This document shows positions 1-7,460 of a stretch of DNA of 64,000 nt, in pieces (the stretch's first letter is position 1; every line of letters starts with the position of its first letter). The stretch comes from JAVJUS01 sp040220455. Lineage in GTDB: Bacteria; Pseudomonadota; Alphaproteobacteria; DSM-16000; Inquilinaceae. The DNA lies in the NCBI GenBank assembly GCA_040220455.1, contig JAVJUS010000094.1, positions 62,001 to 126,000 on the forward strand. The letters run 5' to 3'. The position numbers were made by a program, and so were the translations under genes. The notes under the pieces are model-generated. The model saw nothing but the letters and a program-made list of their open reading frames with translations, was not told the origin of the DNA and did no database searches.

Positions 1-366
1 TTTGTTCTTCCGCTTGATCCGGGCCCGGATTTCGATGTGGAACGCGCTACTAGGCTGGCGCGGCGGACAATGGCCGTTGTCTTTCGCCACTGTCCGTTGG
101 CCTACGATCGCGTTTACATGATTGACGCTCCACAGCTTCACCAACCCTCCGTAAGTTGGACTGATCCGACGCCCGCCTGGAAGACGGGAGGGCCCCGATG
201 GAGATGGCGTCTTGCGATATGGCCTGCGCCAACCCACGCATGGTCCGTAACTGCAACAGTTCATGATGAAGGAGGTGTACGGTTGGCTTTCGATGAAGAC
301 CTTGCAGTATTATGCGACACCACCGTTCTCACGAATGTGAGCTTGGTAATCGACGACCTGTTTTAA
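1..366 (+). CDS. C-terminal part of an unidentified protein, cut by the window edge
   Basis: This frame is open from the first base to a TAA at 364-366, so it reads as the last 121 codons of a gene that begins to the left. I do not recognise the family. The readable part contains a basic stretch, then CPLAYDRVYMIDAPQ, a Trp/Pro-rich middle, and an acidic-hydrophobic end (LTNVSLVIDDLF). Base composition is close to 50-55 % GC, clearly lower than the roughly 70 % of the genes that follow, which suggests transfer. An ATG at 37 could also open a 109-residue protein, but no convincing ribosome binding site precedes it. It could be a decayed gene. Confidence that it is translated is low. Confidence 0.35.
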   Translation, partial: FVLPLDPGPDFDVERATRLARRTMAVVFRHCPLAYDRVYMIDAPQLHQPSVSWTDPTPAWKTGGPRWRWRLAIWPAPTHAWSVTATVHDEGGVRLAFDEDLAVLCDTTVLTNVSLVIDDLF

Positions 367-420
367 ATGGTGCGTTTCTGCAGCCAATTGGGCGATTGTT
401 GACTAGAACGAGCACGTGAA

Positions 421-549
421 TTCGGGCGAGCCTCCGACAGTCACGTTGCCTGTGGGCGCGTCCTTCGAGGACTAGCCAGCGAGCGCCTGCGCCGCGAACG
501 CCAGATCGGCCTCTCCGACTTCGTCCGCCACCTCCAGGCGGAGGAGTAG
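421..549 (+). pseudogene. Short coding remnant without a start codon
   Basis: A 42-codon open stretch follows a TGA at 418-420 and ends with TAG at 547-549. Its last part reads SERLRRERQIGLSDFVRHLQ, an amphipathic, charged sequence that looks like the tail of a real protein. No usable start lies in frame. I read it as the 3' end of a decayed gene, possibly related to the lower-GC fragment on its left. No family is recognised. Confidence 0.25.
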
Positions 550-559
550 GGGCCGGCGC

Positions 560-569
560 GGGGGGGGGG
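560..569. repeat. G10 homopolymer tract
   Basis: Ten consecutive G lie between the coding remnant and the first REP-like repeat. It is non-coding here. Tracts of this length are prone to slippage in replication and in sequencing. Confidence 0.6.
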
Positions 570-573
570 CGGC

Positions 574-660
574 GTAGGTCGGCTGAGCGAAGCGAACCCG
601 ACGGGAGCGGCCGGGCCGGACGCCCGAGACGTCGGGCTCGCTGACGCTCGACCGACCTAC
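574..660. repeat. Paired REP-like repeat, GTAGGTCGG family, copy 1
   Basis: Two copies of a roughly 30-base unit face each other. The left begins GTAGGTCGG and ends AACCCGAC. The right begins GTCGGGCTCG and ends CGACCGACCTAC, so it is the reverse complement of the same unit. About 27 bases separate them. Related pairs occur at 13456-13528 and 25156-25237. The form (two inverted units, extragenic, several copies per genome) matches REP doublets or REPINs, normally moved by a RAYT transposase encoded elsewhere; none is in this window. Confidence 0.75.
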
Positions 661-683
661 GGTTCTTCAAATGCAGGATAGAC

Positions 684-763
684 GTCATCCCCGCGAAGGC
701 GGGGATCCATACTGCCTCTGCAAGTAGCCGACATCGTATGGATCCCGCTTTCGCGGGGATGAC
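684..763. repeat. Inverted repeat of the GTCATCCCCGCG type
   Basis: The left arm starts GTCATCCCCGCGAAGGCGGG and continues GATCCATAC. The right arm reads GTATGGATCCCGC...GCGGGGATGAC. The arms are near-perfect reverse complements and each contains its own small hairpin. This looks like the 'ATCCCCGC' intergenic repeat seen in many Proteobacteria, a REP or MITE-like element. It is distinct from the GTAGGTCGG family next to it. It lies 84 bases beyond the stop of rsmA, so its transcript could also act as a 3' hairpin. Confidence 0.75.
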
Positions 764-846
764 GGATGACAATTTGCCGGATACTTGGCCCGTGTGCCGT
801 AAGTCCTTGTTTCCGAATACTAGGTCTTGCTTCCCCGGCACCCGTC

Positions 847-1707
847 TTACGCCTCCCGCGCGGCCAGGGCGCGGGCCAGGGCGGCGAAGCCGGGGATGTC
901 GATCGTCTCGGCCCGCGCCGCGGGGTCGAGGCCGGCGGCTTCCAGGAGCGCCAGCGGCTCGCCCAGCGACGCAAGCGACGTGCGGAGCATCTTGCGGCGC
1001 TGGCCGAAGGCGGCAGCCGTCACGCGCTCCATGGTGGCGATCGGGGCCGGCGGGGCGTCGGTGCGCGGCTCCAGCCGGACGACGGCGCTGTCGACCTTGG
1101 GCGGCGGCGTGAAGGCCCGGGCGGGCAGGCCGAACAGGATCCGTGCCCGCGACCGCCAGCCGGTCATCACCGAGAGTCGGCCATAGGCCTTGCTCCCCGG
1201 CCGGGCGACCAGGCGGTCGGCCACCTCCTTCTGGAACATCAGGGTCAGGCTGTCGTACGCCTCGATCCGCCCGAGCCAGCGCAGCAGCAGCGGCGTGGCG
1301 ATGTTGTAGGGCAGGTTCGCGACGATGGCGCGCGGCGCGGGCGCCAGGGCCTCGGGATCGATGTCGAGCGCATCGGCCTCGACCACGCTAAGCCGCCCGC
1401 CCGCCGCCGCCTCCAGATCGGCGAGCGCGGCAACACAGCGGCGATCGCGCTCGACCGCCACCACGGCGCGGGCCGGCGTCGCCAGCAACGCACGGGTCAG
1501 CCCGCCCGGGCCGGGCCCGATCTCGACGACCGTGACGCCCGTCAGGTCGCCCGCCGACCGGGCGATGCGGGCCGTCAGGTTGAGATCCAGGAGGAAATGC
1601 TGGCCGAGGCCGCGCCGGGCATCCAGGCCGTAATGGGCGATCACCGCGCGCAGCGGCGGCAACGCGCCAAGGTCCGGGGTGGCCGGCCGGTCGGTCGGCT
1701 CAGGCAC
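847..1707 (-). CDS. rsmA: 16S rRNA (adenine-1518/1519-N6)-dimethyltransferase RsmA
   Basis: RsmA (KsgA) dimethylates two adjacent adenines in the 3' terminal helix of 16S rRNA, using S-adenosylmethionine, late in 30S assembly. The 286-residue protein has the usual length. Visible are GLGQHFLLD at 33-41, the SAM-binding loop EIGPGPGGLT at 62-71, and the catalytic NLPYN at 131-135, followed by the C-terminal rRNA-binding domain. It is the last gene of lptG-surA-pdxA-rsmA on the minus strand. Its start ATG overlaps the end of pdxA by 8 bases, so the two are translationally coupled. Confidence 0.97.
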   Translation of the reverse strand: MPEPTDRPATPDLGALPPLRAVIAHYGLDARRGLGQHFLLDLNLTARIARSAGDLTGVTVVEIGPGPGGLTRALLATPARAVVAVERDRRCVAALADLEAAAGGRLSVVEADALDIDPEALAPAPRAIVANLPYNIATPLLLRWLGRIEAYDSLTLMFQKEVADRLVARPGSKAYGRLSVMTGWRSRARILFGLPARAFTPPPKVDSAVVRLEPRTDAPPAPIATMERVTAAAFGQRRKMLRTSLASLGEPLALLEAAGLDPAARAETIDIPGFAALARALAAREA

Positions 1708-2734
1708 GGTCGATGCGGCCCCCCGTGCGGTGCCGGACCATCCGGTCGGCGATGCGCAGGGCTTCCTGGAAGGCGGCCTTGTGGGCGATGCCCTTGCCGG
1801 CGATGGCCAGCGCCGTGCCGTGGTCGGGCGCCGTGCGGATGACGGACATCCCCAGCGTGACCCGGACGCCGCGCTCGAAGTCCAGCGTCTTCAAGGGAAT
1901 GCGCGCCTGGTCGTGATACATGCAGATGGCCGCGTCGAAGCCGCTCCGGGCACGCTCGTGAAACAGCGTGTCGGCCGGGTGGGGCCCGTCGACGGCCATG
2001 CGCTCGCCGCGCAGTTGCGCGATCGCCGGGCCGATGGTCTCGATCTCCTCCCGCCCCAGGGCGCCGCCCTCGCCGGCCTGGGGGTTGACCGCGGCGATCG
2101 ACAGGCGCGGGCTCGCCACGCCGAAGTCGCGCGCCAGCGCATGCGCGGTGACCCGCGCCGTATGGCAGATGCGCTCGGCGTTCAGAACCTCGAGCGCGCG
2201 GGCGAGGGAGAGATGCACCGTGACCGGCACGACGCGCAGGCTGCGGCTCGCCAGCATGGTCACCGGCGGCGCGGCGGCCCCGGTCAGCAAGGCCAGGTAT
2301 TCCGCATGGCCGGGGAAGGTGAAGCCGGCCCCGGACAGGCTCGACCGTCGGATCGGGTTCGTGACCATGCCCGAGGCCCGACCCGCCCGAACCAGCTCGA
2401 TCGCGCGGTCGAGCGACGCTACGACCGCCGGAGCGTTGGCCGGATCGGGGGTGCCCGGATCCGGGCGGCCGGGCAGCGGCAGCGGCAGCACCGGCACGGC
2501 GCGCTCGAAGACCGCCAAGGCATCCTCGGGCTCGGCGATCGCGCGCACCGGCACGGACCAGTCCAGATGCTCGGCCAGCCGGCGCAGCCGCTCGGGATCG
2601 TCGATCAGGAAGAAGGGCGGCACCGGCGTCTCGTGCCGCGCCGACCAGGCGGCGAGCGCGATTTCCCCGCCGATGCCCGCGGGCTCGCCCATGGTGACGG
2701 CGAGCGCGGGAGCCTCCGGCGGCGCCGCGCTCAT
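1700..2734 (-). CDS. pdxA: 4-hydroxythreonine-4-phosphate dehydrogenase PdxA
   Basis: PdxA oxidises 4-phosphohydroxy-L-threonine with NAD and decarboxylates the product, feeding pyridoxal phosphate synthesis with PdxJ. The 344-residue length is normal. Family signatures visible are TMGEPAGIGGE at about 14-24, the region around NPQAGEGG, the metal-site HPADTLFH, and YHDQARIPLKTLDF near residues 260-273. It lies between surA and rsmA, an arrangement common in Alphaproteobacteria and Gammaproteobacteria. Its start overlaps the end of surA by 4 bases, consistent with one transcript. pdxJ, which often lies next to acpS in relatives, is not found near acpS at 58.5 kb in this window. Confidence 0.96.
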   Translation of the reverse strand: MSAAPPEAPALAVTMGEPAGIGGEIALAAWSARHETPVPPFFLIDDPERLRRLAEHLDWSVPVRAIAEPEDALAVFERAVPVLPLPLPGRPDPGTPDPANAPAVVASLDRAIELVRAGRASGMVTNPIRRSSLSGAGFTFPGHAEYLALLTGAAAPPVTMLASRSLRVVPVTVHLSLARALEVLNAERICHTARVTAHALARDFGVASPRLSIAAVNPQAGEGGALGREEIETIGPAIAQLRGERMAVDGPHPADTLFHERARSGFDAAICMYHDQARIPLKTLDFERGVRVTLGMSVIRTAPDHGTALAIAGKGIAHKAAFQEALRIADRMVRHRTGGRIDRA

Positions 2735-4026
2735 GACCGCATCTCGATGAACGCGGCGTCGCGCAGGTCACGCAGGTAGCGCCGCTGCAGCAGCTCGACC
2801 CGCTCCTCGGCCAGGCGGTTGCGGATCATCTCCGGATCGGTGGCCGCCTCCGCGCTCTCCCGCGAGCACACCATGATCACGACGACCTGGTTGCCGTCGG
2901 CCTGGGGCTCGGAGGGCGTGTTCTGGTCGAGGTCGAGGACGACGTCCTGGACGCCCTCGGGAAACGCGCGCAGCGGCTGGGGCTGAGCGGCGACGTAGCG
3001 CGCGGGCAGGCTTTCGGTCACCGCCTCCAGCTCCTGGCAGCTCTCCACCCCCGCCGTCGCCTGGCGCAGTGCGTCGGAGGCCGCGCGGATGCCCGCCGCG
3101 CCGGCGCCGGCCCTGAGCGGGACGACGAGCTGGGCGAGCTCCACCCGGGCGTCGAGCGCGGTGACGGTGTTCGCCAGCCGGCGGTCCCGGAGCTGCAGGA
3201 TGTGGAACCCGGAAAGCGTTCGGATGGGGTCGGAGACCCGGCCGACCGACATGTCCTGCAAGGTCGTGTCCAGTGCCTCGGGCAGCTGGCCCTGCAGCAC
3301 CCAGCCCAGATCGCCGCCCTGGGCGGCGCCGGCGCCCTGGCTGAACTGGCGGGCGACGGCCTCGAACTCGGCGCCGGCCCGGATCTCGGAGACGAGCTCT
3401 CGGGCGAACTGGGCGACCTCGGCCTCGTCCTGGGGGGAATCGACGCCGAGGAAGATCTCGCCGACCCGGTATTCGGGCTTGCCCTGGTTGGCCTCGATGC
3501 GGCGCAGCTCCTCATCGATCGCCTCGTCCGGGATCTCGACCGTGGGGACCAGGCGCTGGCGGACCACGTCGCGCCAGGCGAGCCGAGCCCGGATCTGGTC
3601 GCGCAAGGTGGCGGGCGGCACGTTGCTGCGGCGGAGCACCTGATCGAACTGCTCGGCCGTCAGGCCGTTCTGCCGCGCGATGCCCGCGAAGGCCTCGTCG
3701 ATCTCCGCCTCGTCGACGGCGATGCCCAGCCGCTCGGCCTCCTGCAGGCGCAGCCGCTCGTCGATAAGGCCGCGCAGCACCTGGGGCGTCAGCCGCTCGC
3801 GCGTCTGCTGGTCGATCGGCAGGCCGGCCGCCAGGATCGCCAGGCGCAGACGGCCCTCCAGATCCGAGGACGAGATGACGTCGGCATTGACCTCCGCCAC
3901 GATGCTCTCGACCACCTCCTGGGCCGGGGCCGGCGGCGTCCCGGCGAGCAGGGCCGCCGCCGCGACGAGGGCGGCGAGAACCGGGGCGAGGCGGGCGGCG
4001 GCGAAGCGTCGAACGGGCAAGGTCAT
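2731..4026 (-). CDS. surA: Periplasmic peptidyl-prolyl isomerase / chaperone SurA
   Basis: SurA escorts unfolded outer-membrane proteins through the periplasm. I chose the ATG at 4026, which gives 431 residues and puts a clean signal peptide at the N-terminus (arginines, then a hydrophobic Ala/Leu run ending near APAQ). An ATG at 4074 would add 16 residues before it. The N-terminal chaperone region is followed by one parvulin domain at about 180-280, where YRVGEIFLGVD and GGDLGWV...SGFHILQLRDRR are typical. A long C-terminal segment contains two cysteines. In relatives lptD lies just upstream; here only 61 bases separate surA from lptG. Confidence 0.9.
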   Translation of the reverse strand: MTLPVRRFAAARLAPVLAALVAAAALLAGTPPAPAQEVVESIVAEVNADVISSSDLEGRLRLAILAAGLPIDQQTRERLTPQVLRGLIDERLRLQEAERLGIAVDEAEIDEAFAGIARQNGLTAEQFDQVLRRSNVPPATLRDQIRARLAWRDVVRQRLVPTVEIPDEAIDEELRRIEANQGKPEYRVGEIFLGVDSPQDEAEVAQFARELVSEIRAGAEFEAVARQFSQGAGAAQGGDLGWVLQGQLPEALDTTLQDMSVGRVSDPIRTLSGFHILQLRDRRLANTVTALDARVELAQLVVPLRAGAGAAGIRAASDALRQATAGVESCQELEAVTESLPARYVAAQPQPLRAFPEGVQDVVLDLDQNTPSEPQADGNQVVVIMVCSRESAEAATDPEMIRNRLAEERVELLQRRYLRDLRDAAFIEMRS

Positions 4027-4087
4027 CGGGGCCTCTGGTCTGGACAAGCGGGGTACGGGGGTCGCCCGGGACATGTGCGCGACCCGG

Positions 4088-5185
4088 CTATCCGTCCTCC
4101 AGGTGAAGCAGGCCGGCCATGCCGACCATCAGGCAAACGGCCGCCGGCGTCCAGGCGGCCAGGGGTATGGGGATGTTCTCCGACAGCCCGAGCGCCGTGA
4201 CCACGTCGCTCAGCACGAAGATCAGAAAGCCGCTCAGGATGCCCGCGACGATCAACGCGAGCGTGCCGCCGCGCCGCGAATTGCGCAGGGAGAACGCGGC
4301 GGCCAGGAACACCATGGCGGCGAACAGGGCCGGATCGGCGAGCAGCGACTGGAAGTGCAGGCGATGACGCAGCGAGGAGAAGCCGGTGGCCTCGAGTGTG
4401 TCGATAAAGCCGGGCAGGCTCCAGAACGACAGGGTCTCCGGCGAGGCGAACCGCTCGCGGATGCGCTCCTCGGTCAGATCGGTGGGCATGGTGACATGGT
4501 CGCGACGAGTCACCGCCTCGCTGCCGGCGGCGCTGATCCGGGCGTCGTTCAGGTCCCACTCGCCGTTGCCGAGCACCGCGCGCTCGGCGTCGATCCGCCG
4601 CGTGAAGTGCCCCTCGCCGTCGAAGAAGAAGACGATGACCTGCTCCAGGTCGACGCCGCTCGGGCCGGTGCGCTCGGCGACGATGGTCGCGACGCCGTCG
4701 TCGGTGCGCTGGCGCAGCCATATTCCGCCGCGCGAAAGGTCGAGGACGCTCGTCCGGCCGTGGATCGCGGTATCCTCCATCGCCTCGAACCGGCTGTAGG
4801 CGGCGGCAGCCATCGGGTCGAGCGCGGCGATCTTGACCGCGCCGATGGCGAAGGCGGCGAGCACGATGGGCAGCGTGAACTGCCAGGCCGAGACGCCCGA
4901 GGCGCGCGCGACGACGAGCTCCTGGCTGCGGCTCAGCCGCCACAGGGCGAACATGGCGCTGAACAGGACGCCGAAATGGAACAGGGCGTCGATCGTGCGC
5001 GGCATCTTGAGCGCGGTGAGCTGGATCGCCGTCGCCATGGTGGCGTCGGGCCGGCTGCCGACGCGGCGCACCATCTCCACGAACTCGAACAGGAAGACGA
5101 CCGCGGTCAGCACGACCATCAGCGCGATGAAGGACGCCAGGAACTGGCGCGCGATATAGCGATAGAGCGTCCTGTTGCCGAGCAT
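4088..5185 (-). CDS. lptG: LPS export permease subunit LptG (YjgP/YjgQ family)
   Basis: LptG is one of the two half-permeases of the LptB2FG ABC transporter, which extracts lipopolysaccharide from the inner membrane. The ATG at 5185 (MLGNRTLYRYIARQF) gives 365 residues, normal for the family; an upstream ATG at 5260 would add a Pro/Gly-rich tail and is less likely. The N-terminal helix with FEFVEMVRR is LptG-like. A periplasmic beta-jellyroll region (about 110-255) is followed by three C-terminal membrane segments. It is divergent from pepA, the place where lptF normally begins. No lptF is present on that side and no lptD follows. A distant LptF identity cannot be fully excluded by eye. Confidence 0.85.
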   Translation of the reverse strand: MLGNRTLYRYIARQFLASFIALMVVLTAVVFLFEFVEMVRRVGSRPDATMATAIQLTALKMPRTIDALFHFGVLFSAMFALWRLSRSQELVVARASGVSAWQFTLPIVLAAFAIGAVKIAALDPMAAAAYSRFEAMEDTAIHGRTSVLDLSRGGIWLRQRTDDGVATIVAERTGPSGVDLEQVIVFFFDGEGHFTRRIDAERAVLGNGEWDLNDARISAAGSEAVTRRDHVTMPTDLTEERIRERFASPETLSFWSLPGFIDTLEATGFSSLRHRLHFQSLLADPALFAAMVFLAAAFSLRNSRRGGTLALIVAGILSGFLIFVLSDVVTALGLSENIPIPLAAWTPAAVCLMVGMAGLLHLEDG

Positions 5186-5290
5186 GTGGCCTTGCCGTCC
5201 GCCGCTCCCGCCGAGTACCGTCGCACCCGCCCGGCCGCGGGCCGGTCCGGAGCGTGGCATGGTGGCGCGGCGTCGAGTCCCAGGGTCTCG

Positions 5291-5320
5291 TTGATAGTTC
5301 CGCCTGCCATGGTCTATAGC
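5291..5320 (+). promoter_or_regulatory. Probable sigma-70 promoter of pepA
   Basis: TTGATA at 5291-5296 is separated by 18 bases from TATAGC at 5315-5320. It lies in the divergent lptG/pepA gap and would give a leader of about 90 bases before the pepA ATG at 5416. Confidence 0.5.
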
Positions 5321-5415
5321 GGGCGTCCGATGGAGGCAAGCCGCGCCGGTTCCGTCAGGGTCGACGCCGAGTTGCCCGTATGCATGTGGAAGCCGGGGAG
5401 ATCAGGCACGTGCCG

Positions 5416-6915
5416 ATGAAGATCACCTTCGCCAAGCCGTCCGTTCCGAAAGAAGGCGTGATCGCCGTCGGAATCCTCGCCGAGCGTACGCTCACCCCGG
5501 CGGCGGCGGAGATCGACGAGGCGACGGGCGGCGCCCTGCGCCGGGCGCTCGAGATCTCGGGCAAGTTCAAGGGCGAGCGGGAGAGCGGCTTCGTCATCCC
5601 CGCACCGGCGGGCCTCGACGCCTCGGCGGTGCTGCTCTACGGCCTGGGCAAGGCCGAGGAGCTCGACCCCGTGAAGCTGCGCCGGATCGGCGGCGACCTG
5701 GCCGCGCGGCTGCTCTCCCTCGACCTGGCCTCCGCCGGCGTGCGCGTCGACGCGGTCGACGGCGCGCCGATCGAGCCGGCGGAGATGGCGGCCGAGGTCG
5801 CCTACGGCCTGCGCCTGCGCGCCTACCGCTTCGATCGCTATCGCACCGAGAAGAAGGACGAGGCGAAGCCGAAGCTCGCCAAGGTGACGCTGCTGGCACC
5901 CGGCCATTCCGACGCCAAGAAGCGCTTCCAGCGCCACGAGGCGGTGGCCGACGGCGTGTTCCTGGCGCGCGACCTGGTGACCACCCCGCCCAACGACAAG
6001 CGGCCGGAGGACTACGCCAAGCGGCTGGAGAAACACCTGACCGATCTGGGCGTCGAGGTCGAGGTCTTCGACGACAAGAAGCTGCGCAAGCTCGGCATGC
6101 ACTCCCTGCTCTCGGTCGCCCAGGGCTCGACCCACGAGGCGCGGGTCCTGGTCATGCGCTGGTCGGGCGGGGAGGCCGACACGCCGCCGGTCGCCCTGAT
6201 CGGCAAGGGCGTGACCTTCGACACCGGCGGCCTGTCGCTCAAGCCCCCCTCGGGCATGATGCAGATGAAGATCGACATGGGCGGCTCGGCCGCGGTCGCC
6301 GGCACGATCGCGGCGCTCGCCGCCCGCAAGGCGGCGGTCAACGCGGTCGGCATCGTCGGCCTGGTCGAGAACATGCCCTCGGGTCAGGCCATGCGGCCCG
6401 GCGACGTGATCGGCTCGCTCTCCGGCAAGACGATCGAGGTGCTCAACACCGACGCGGAAGGCCGGCTCGTCCTCGCCGACCTGCTCTGGTACGCCGAGGA
6501 CCGGTTCAAGCCCAAGGCGATGGTCGACATCGCGACCCTGACCGGCGCCGTCCTGGTCTCGCTCGGCACCCGGCGCGCCGGTCTCTTCGCCAGCGACGAC
6601 CAACTGGCCCAGCACCTGATCGCCGCGGCTGACGGCGAGGACGAGATGCTGTGGCGCCTGCCGCTGGGGCCGGAGTTCGACAAGGCGCTGGAGAGCGAGA
6701 TCGCCGACATGCGCAATGTCGGGCGAAACGGCTATGGCGGCTCCTGCGTGGCGGCGCAGTTCCTCAAGCGCTTCGTGCGCGAGGTGCCGTGGGCCCATCT
6801 CGACATCGCCGGGACCGTGTGGACCGACAGCGACCTGCCGGTGACGCCCAAGGGCGCGGCCGGCTTCGCGGTGCGCACGCTGCACCGGCTCGTCGCCGAC
6901 CACTACGAGGCCTGA
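5416..6915 (+). CDS. pepA: Leucyl aminopeptidase (M17) PepA
   Basis: PepA is a cytosolic two-metal aminopeptidase that removes N-terminal residues, preferably leucine; some homologues also bind DNA. The start at 5416 (MKITFAKPS) gives 499 residues; a GTG at 5410 or an ATG at 5380 in the same frame are alternatives, and the GGGGAG at 5396-5401 would suit the GTG. The C-terminal catalytic domain shows GKGVTFDTGG with Lys264, and the hallmark NTDAEGRL at 344-351, which holds metal ligands. It is divergent from lptG and followed after 46 bases by holC, a pairing common in Proteobacteria. Confidence 0.96.
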   Translation: MKITFAKPSVPKEGVIAVGILAERTLTPAAAEIDEATGGALRRALEISGKFKGERESGFVIPAPAGLDASAVLLYGLGKAEELDPVKLRRIGGDLAARLLSLDLASAGVRVDAVDGAPIEPAEMAAEVAYGLRLRAYRFDRYRTEKKDEAKPKLAKVTLLAPGHSDAKKRFQRHEAVADGVFLARDLVTTPPNDKRPEDYAKRLEKHLTDLGVEVEVFDDKKLRKLGMHSLLSVAQGSTHEARVLVMRWSGGEADTPPVALIGKGVTFDTGGLSLKPPSGMMQMKIDMGGSAAVAGTIAALAARKAAVNAVGIVGLVENMPSGQAMRPGDVIGSLSGKTIEVLNTDAEGRLVLADLLWYAEDRFKPKAMVDIATLTGAVLVSLGTRRAGLFASDDQLAQHLIAAADGEDEMLWRLPLGPEFDKALESEIADMRNVGRNGYGGSCVAAQFLKRFVREVPWAHLDIAGTVWTDSDLPVTPKGAAGFAVRTLHRLVADHYEA

Positions 6916-6961
6916 GGCCCGAGGGGCGGGGACCGGGACCGGCGGCCGGCGGAGGCGGGCG

Positions 6962-7429
6962 ATGACGGAGATCCGCTTCTACCACCTGCAGCGCGCCAGC
7001 CTGGAGCAGGCGCTGCCGGCCCTGCTCGAGAAGTGCCTGGAGCGGGGCTGGCGCGCCGTCGTCCTGACCAGTTCCTGGGAGCGGTGCGACGGGCTGACCC
7101 GCCATCTCTGGACCTATGGCGACTCCACCTTCCTGCCCCACGGCAACCGGGAGGACGGGGAGCCCGATCGCCAGCCGGTCTGGCTGACCGACACGGACGA
7201 GAATCCGAACGGGGCGAGCGTCCTGTTCCTGACCGGCGGGACGACCTCGGCGGCGCTGGCGCGCTACGACCTGGTCTGCGACTTGTTCGACGGCCGCGAC
7301 CCGGAGGCGGTCGCCGCCGCCCGCGAGCGATGGCGCGCGGCCAAGGCCGCCGGCCACACGCTCGCCTACTGGCAGCAGAGCGAGCGGGGAAAGTGGGAAC
7401 AGAAGCAGAAGGTCGAGGGGGGCGGCTGA
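6962..7429 (+). CDS. holC: DNA polymerase III chi subunit HolC
   Basis: HolC links the clamp loader to single-stranded DNA-binding protein. The 155-residue length is typical. Conserved features are EIRFYHLQ at the N-terminus, the RGWRAVV strand, the WTYGDSTFLPHG segment near residue 50-60, the QPVWLTD loop, and the ALARYDLVCDLFDGRD helix. The C-terminal tail (YWQQSERGKWEQK) fits the family. It lies 46 bases after pepA on the same strand and is probably co-transcribed. Confidence 0.93.
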   Translation: MTEIRFYHLQRASLEQALPALLEKCLERGWRAVVLTSSWERCDGLTRHLWTYGDSTFLPHGNREDGEPDRQPVWLTDTDENPNGASVLFLTGGTTSAALARYDLVCDLFDGRDPEAVAAARERWRAAKAAGHTLAYWQQSERGKWEQKQKVEGGG

Positions 7430-7460
7430 CTTCCCTTCGCCGCTCGCCGCGACCCTTGGC

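Noticed and set aside
37..366. A complete 109-residue gene starting at 37
   Set aside because: The frame is open to the window edge and the ATG has no clear ribosome binding site, so a longer gene entering from the left is more likely.
574..763. The repeats as a CRISPR array
   Set aside because: There are only two inverted pairs of different sequence, with no regular spacers and no cas genes.
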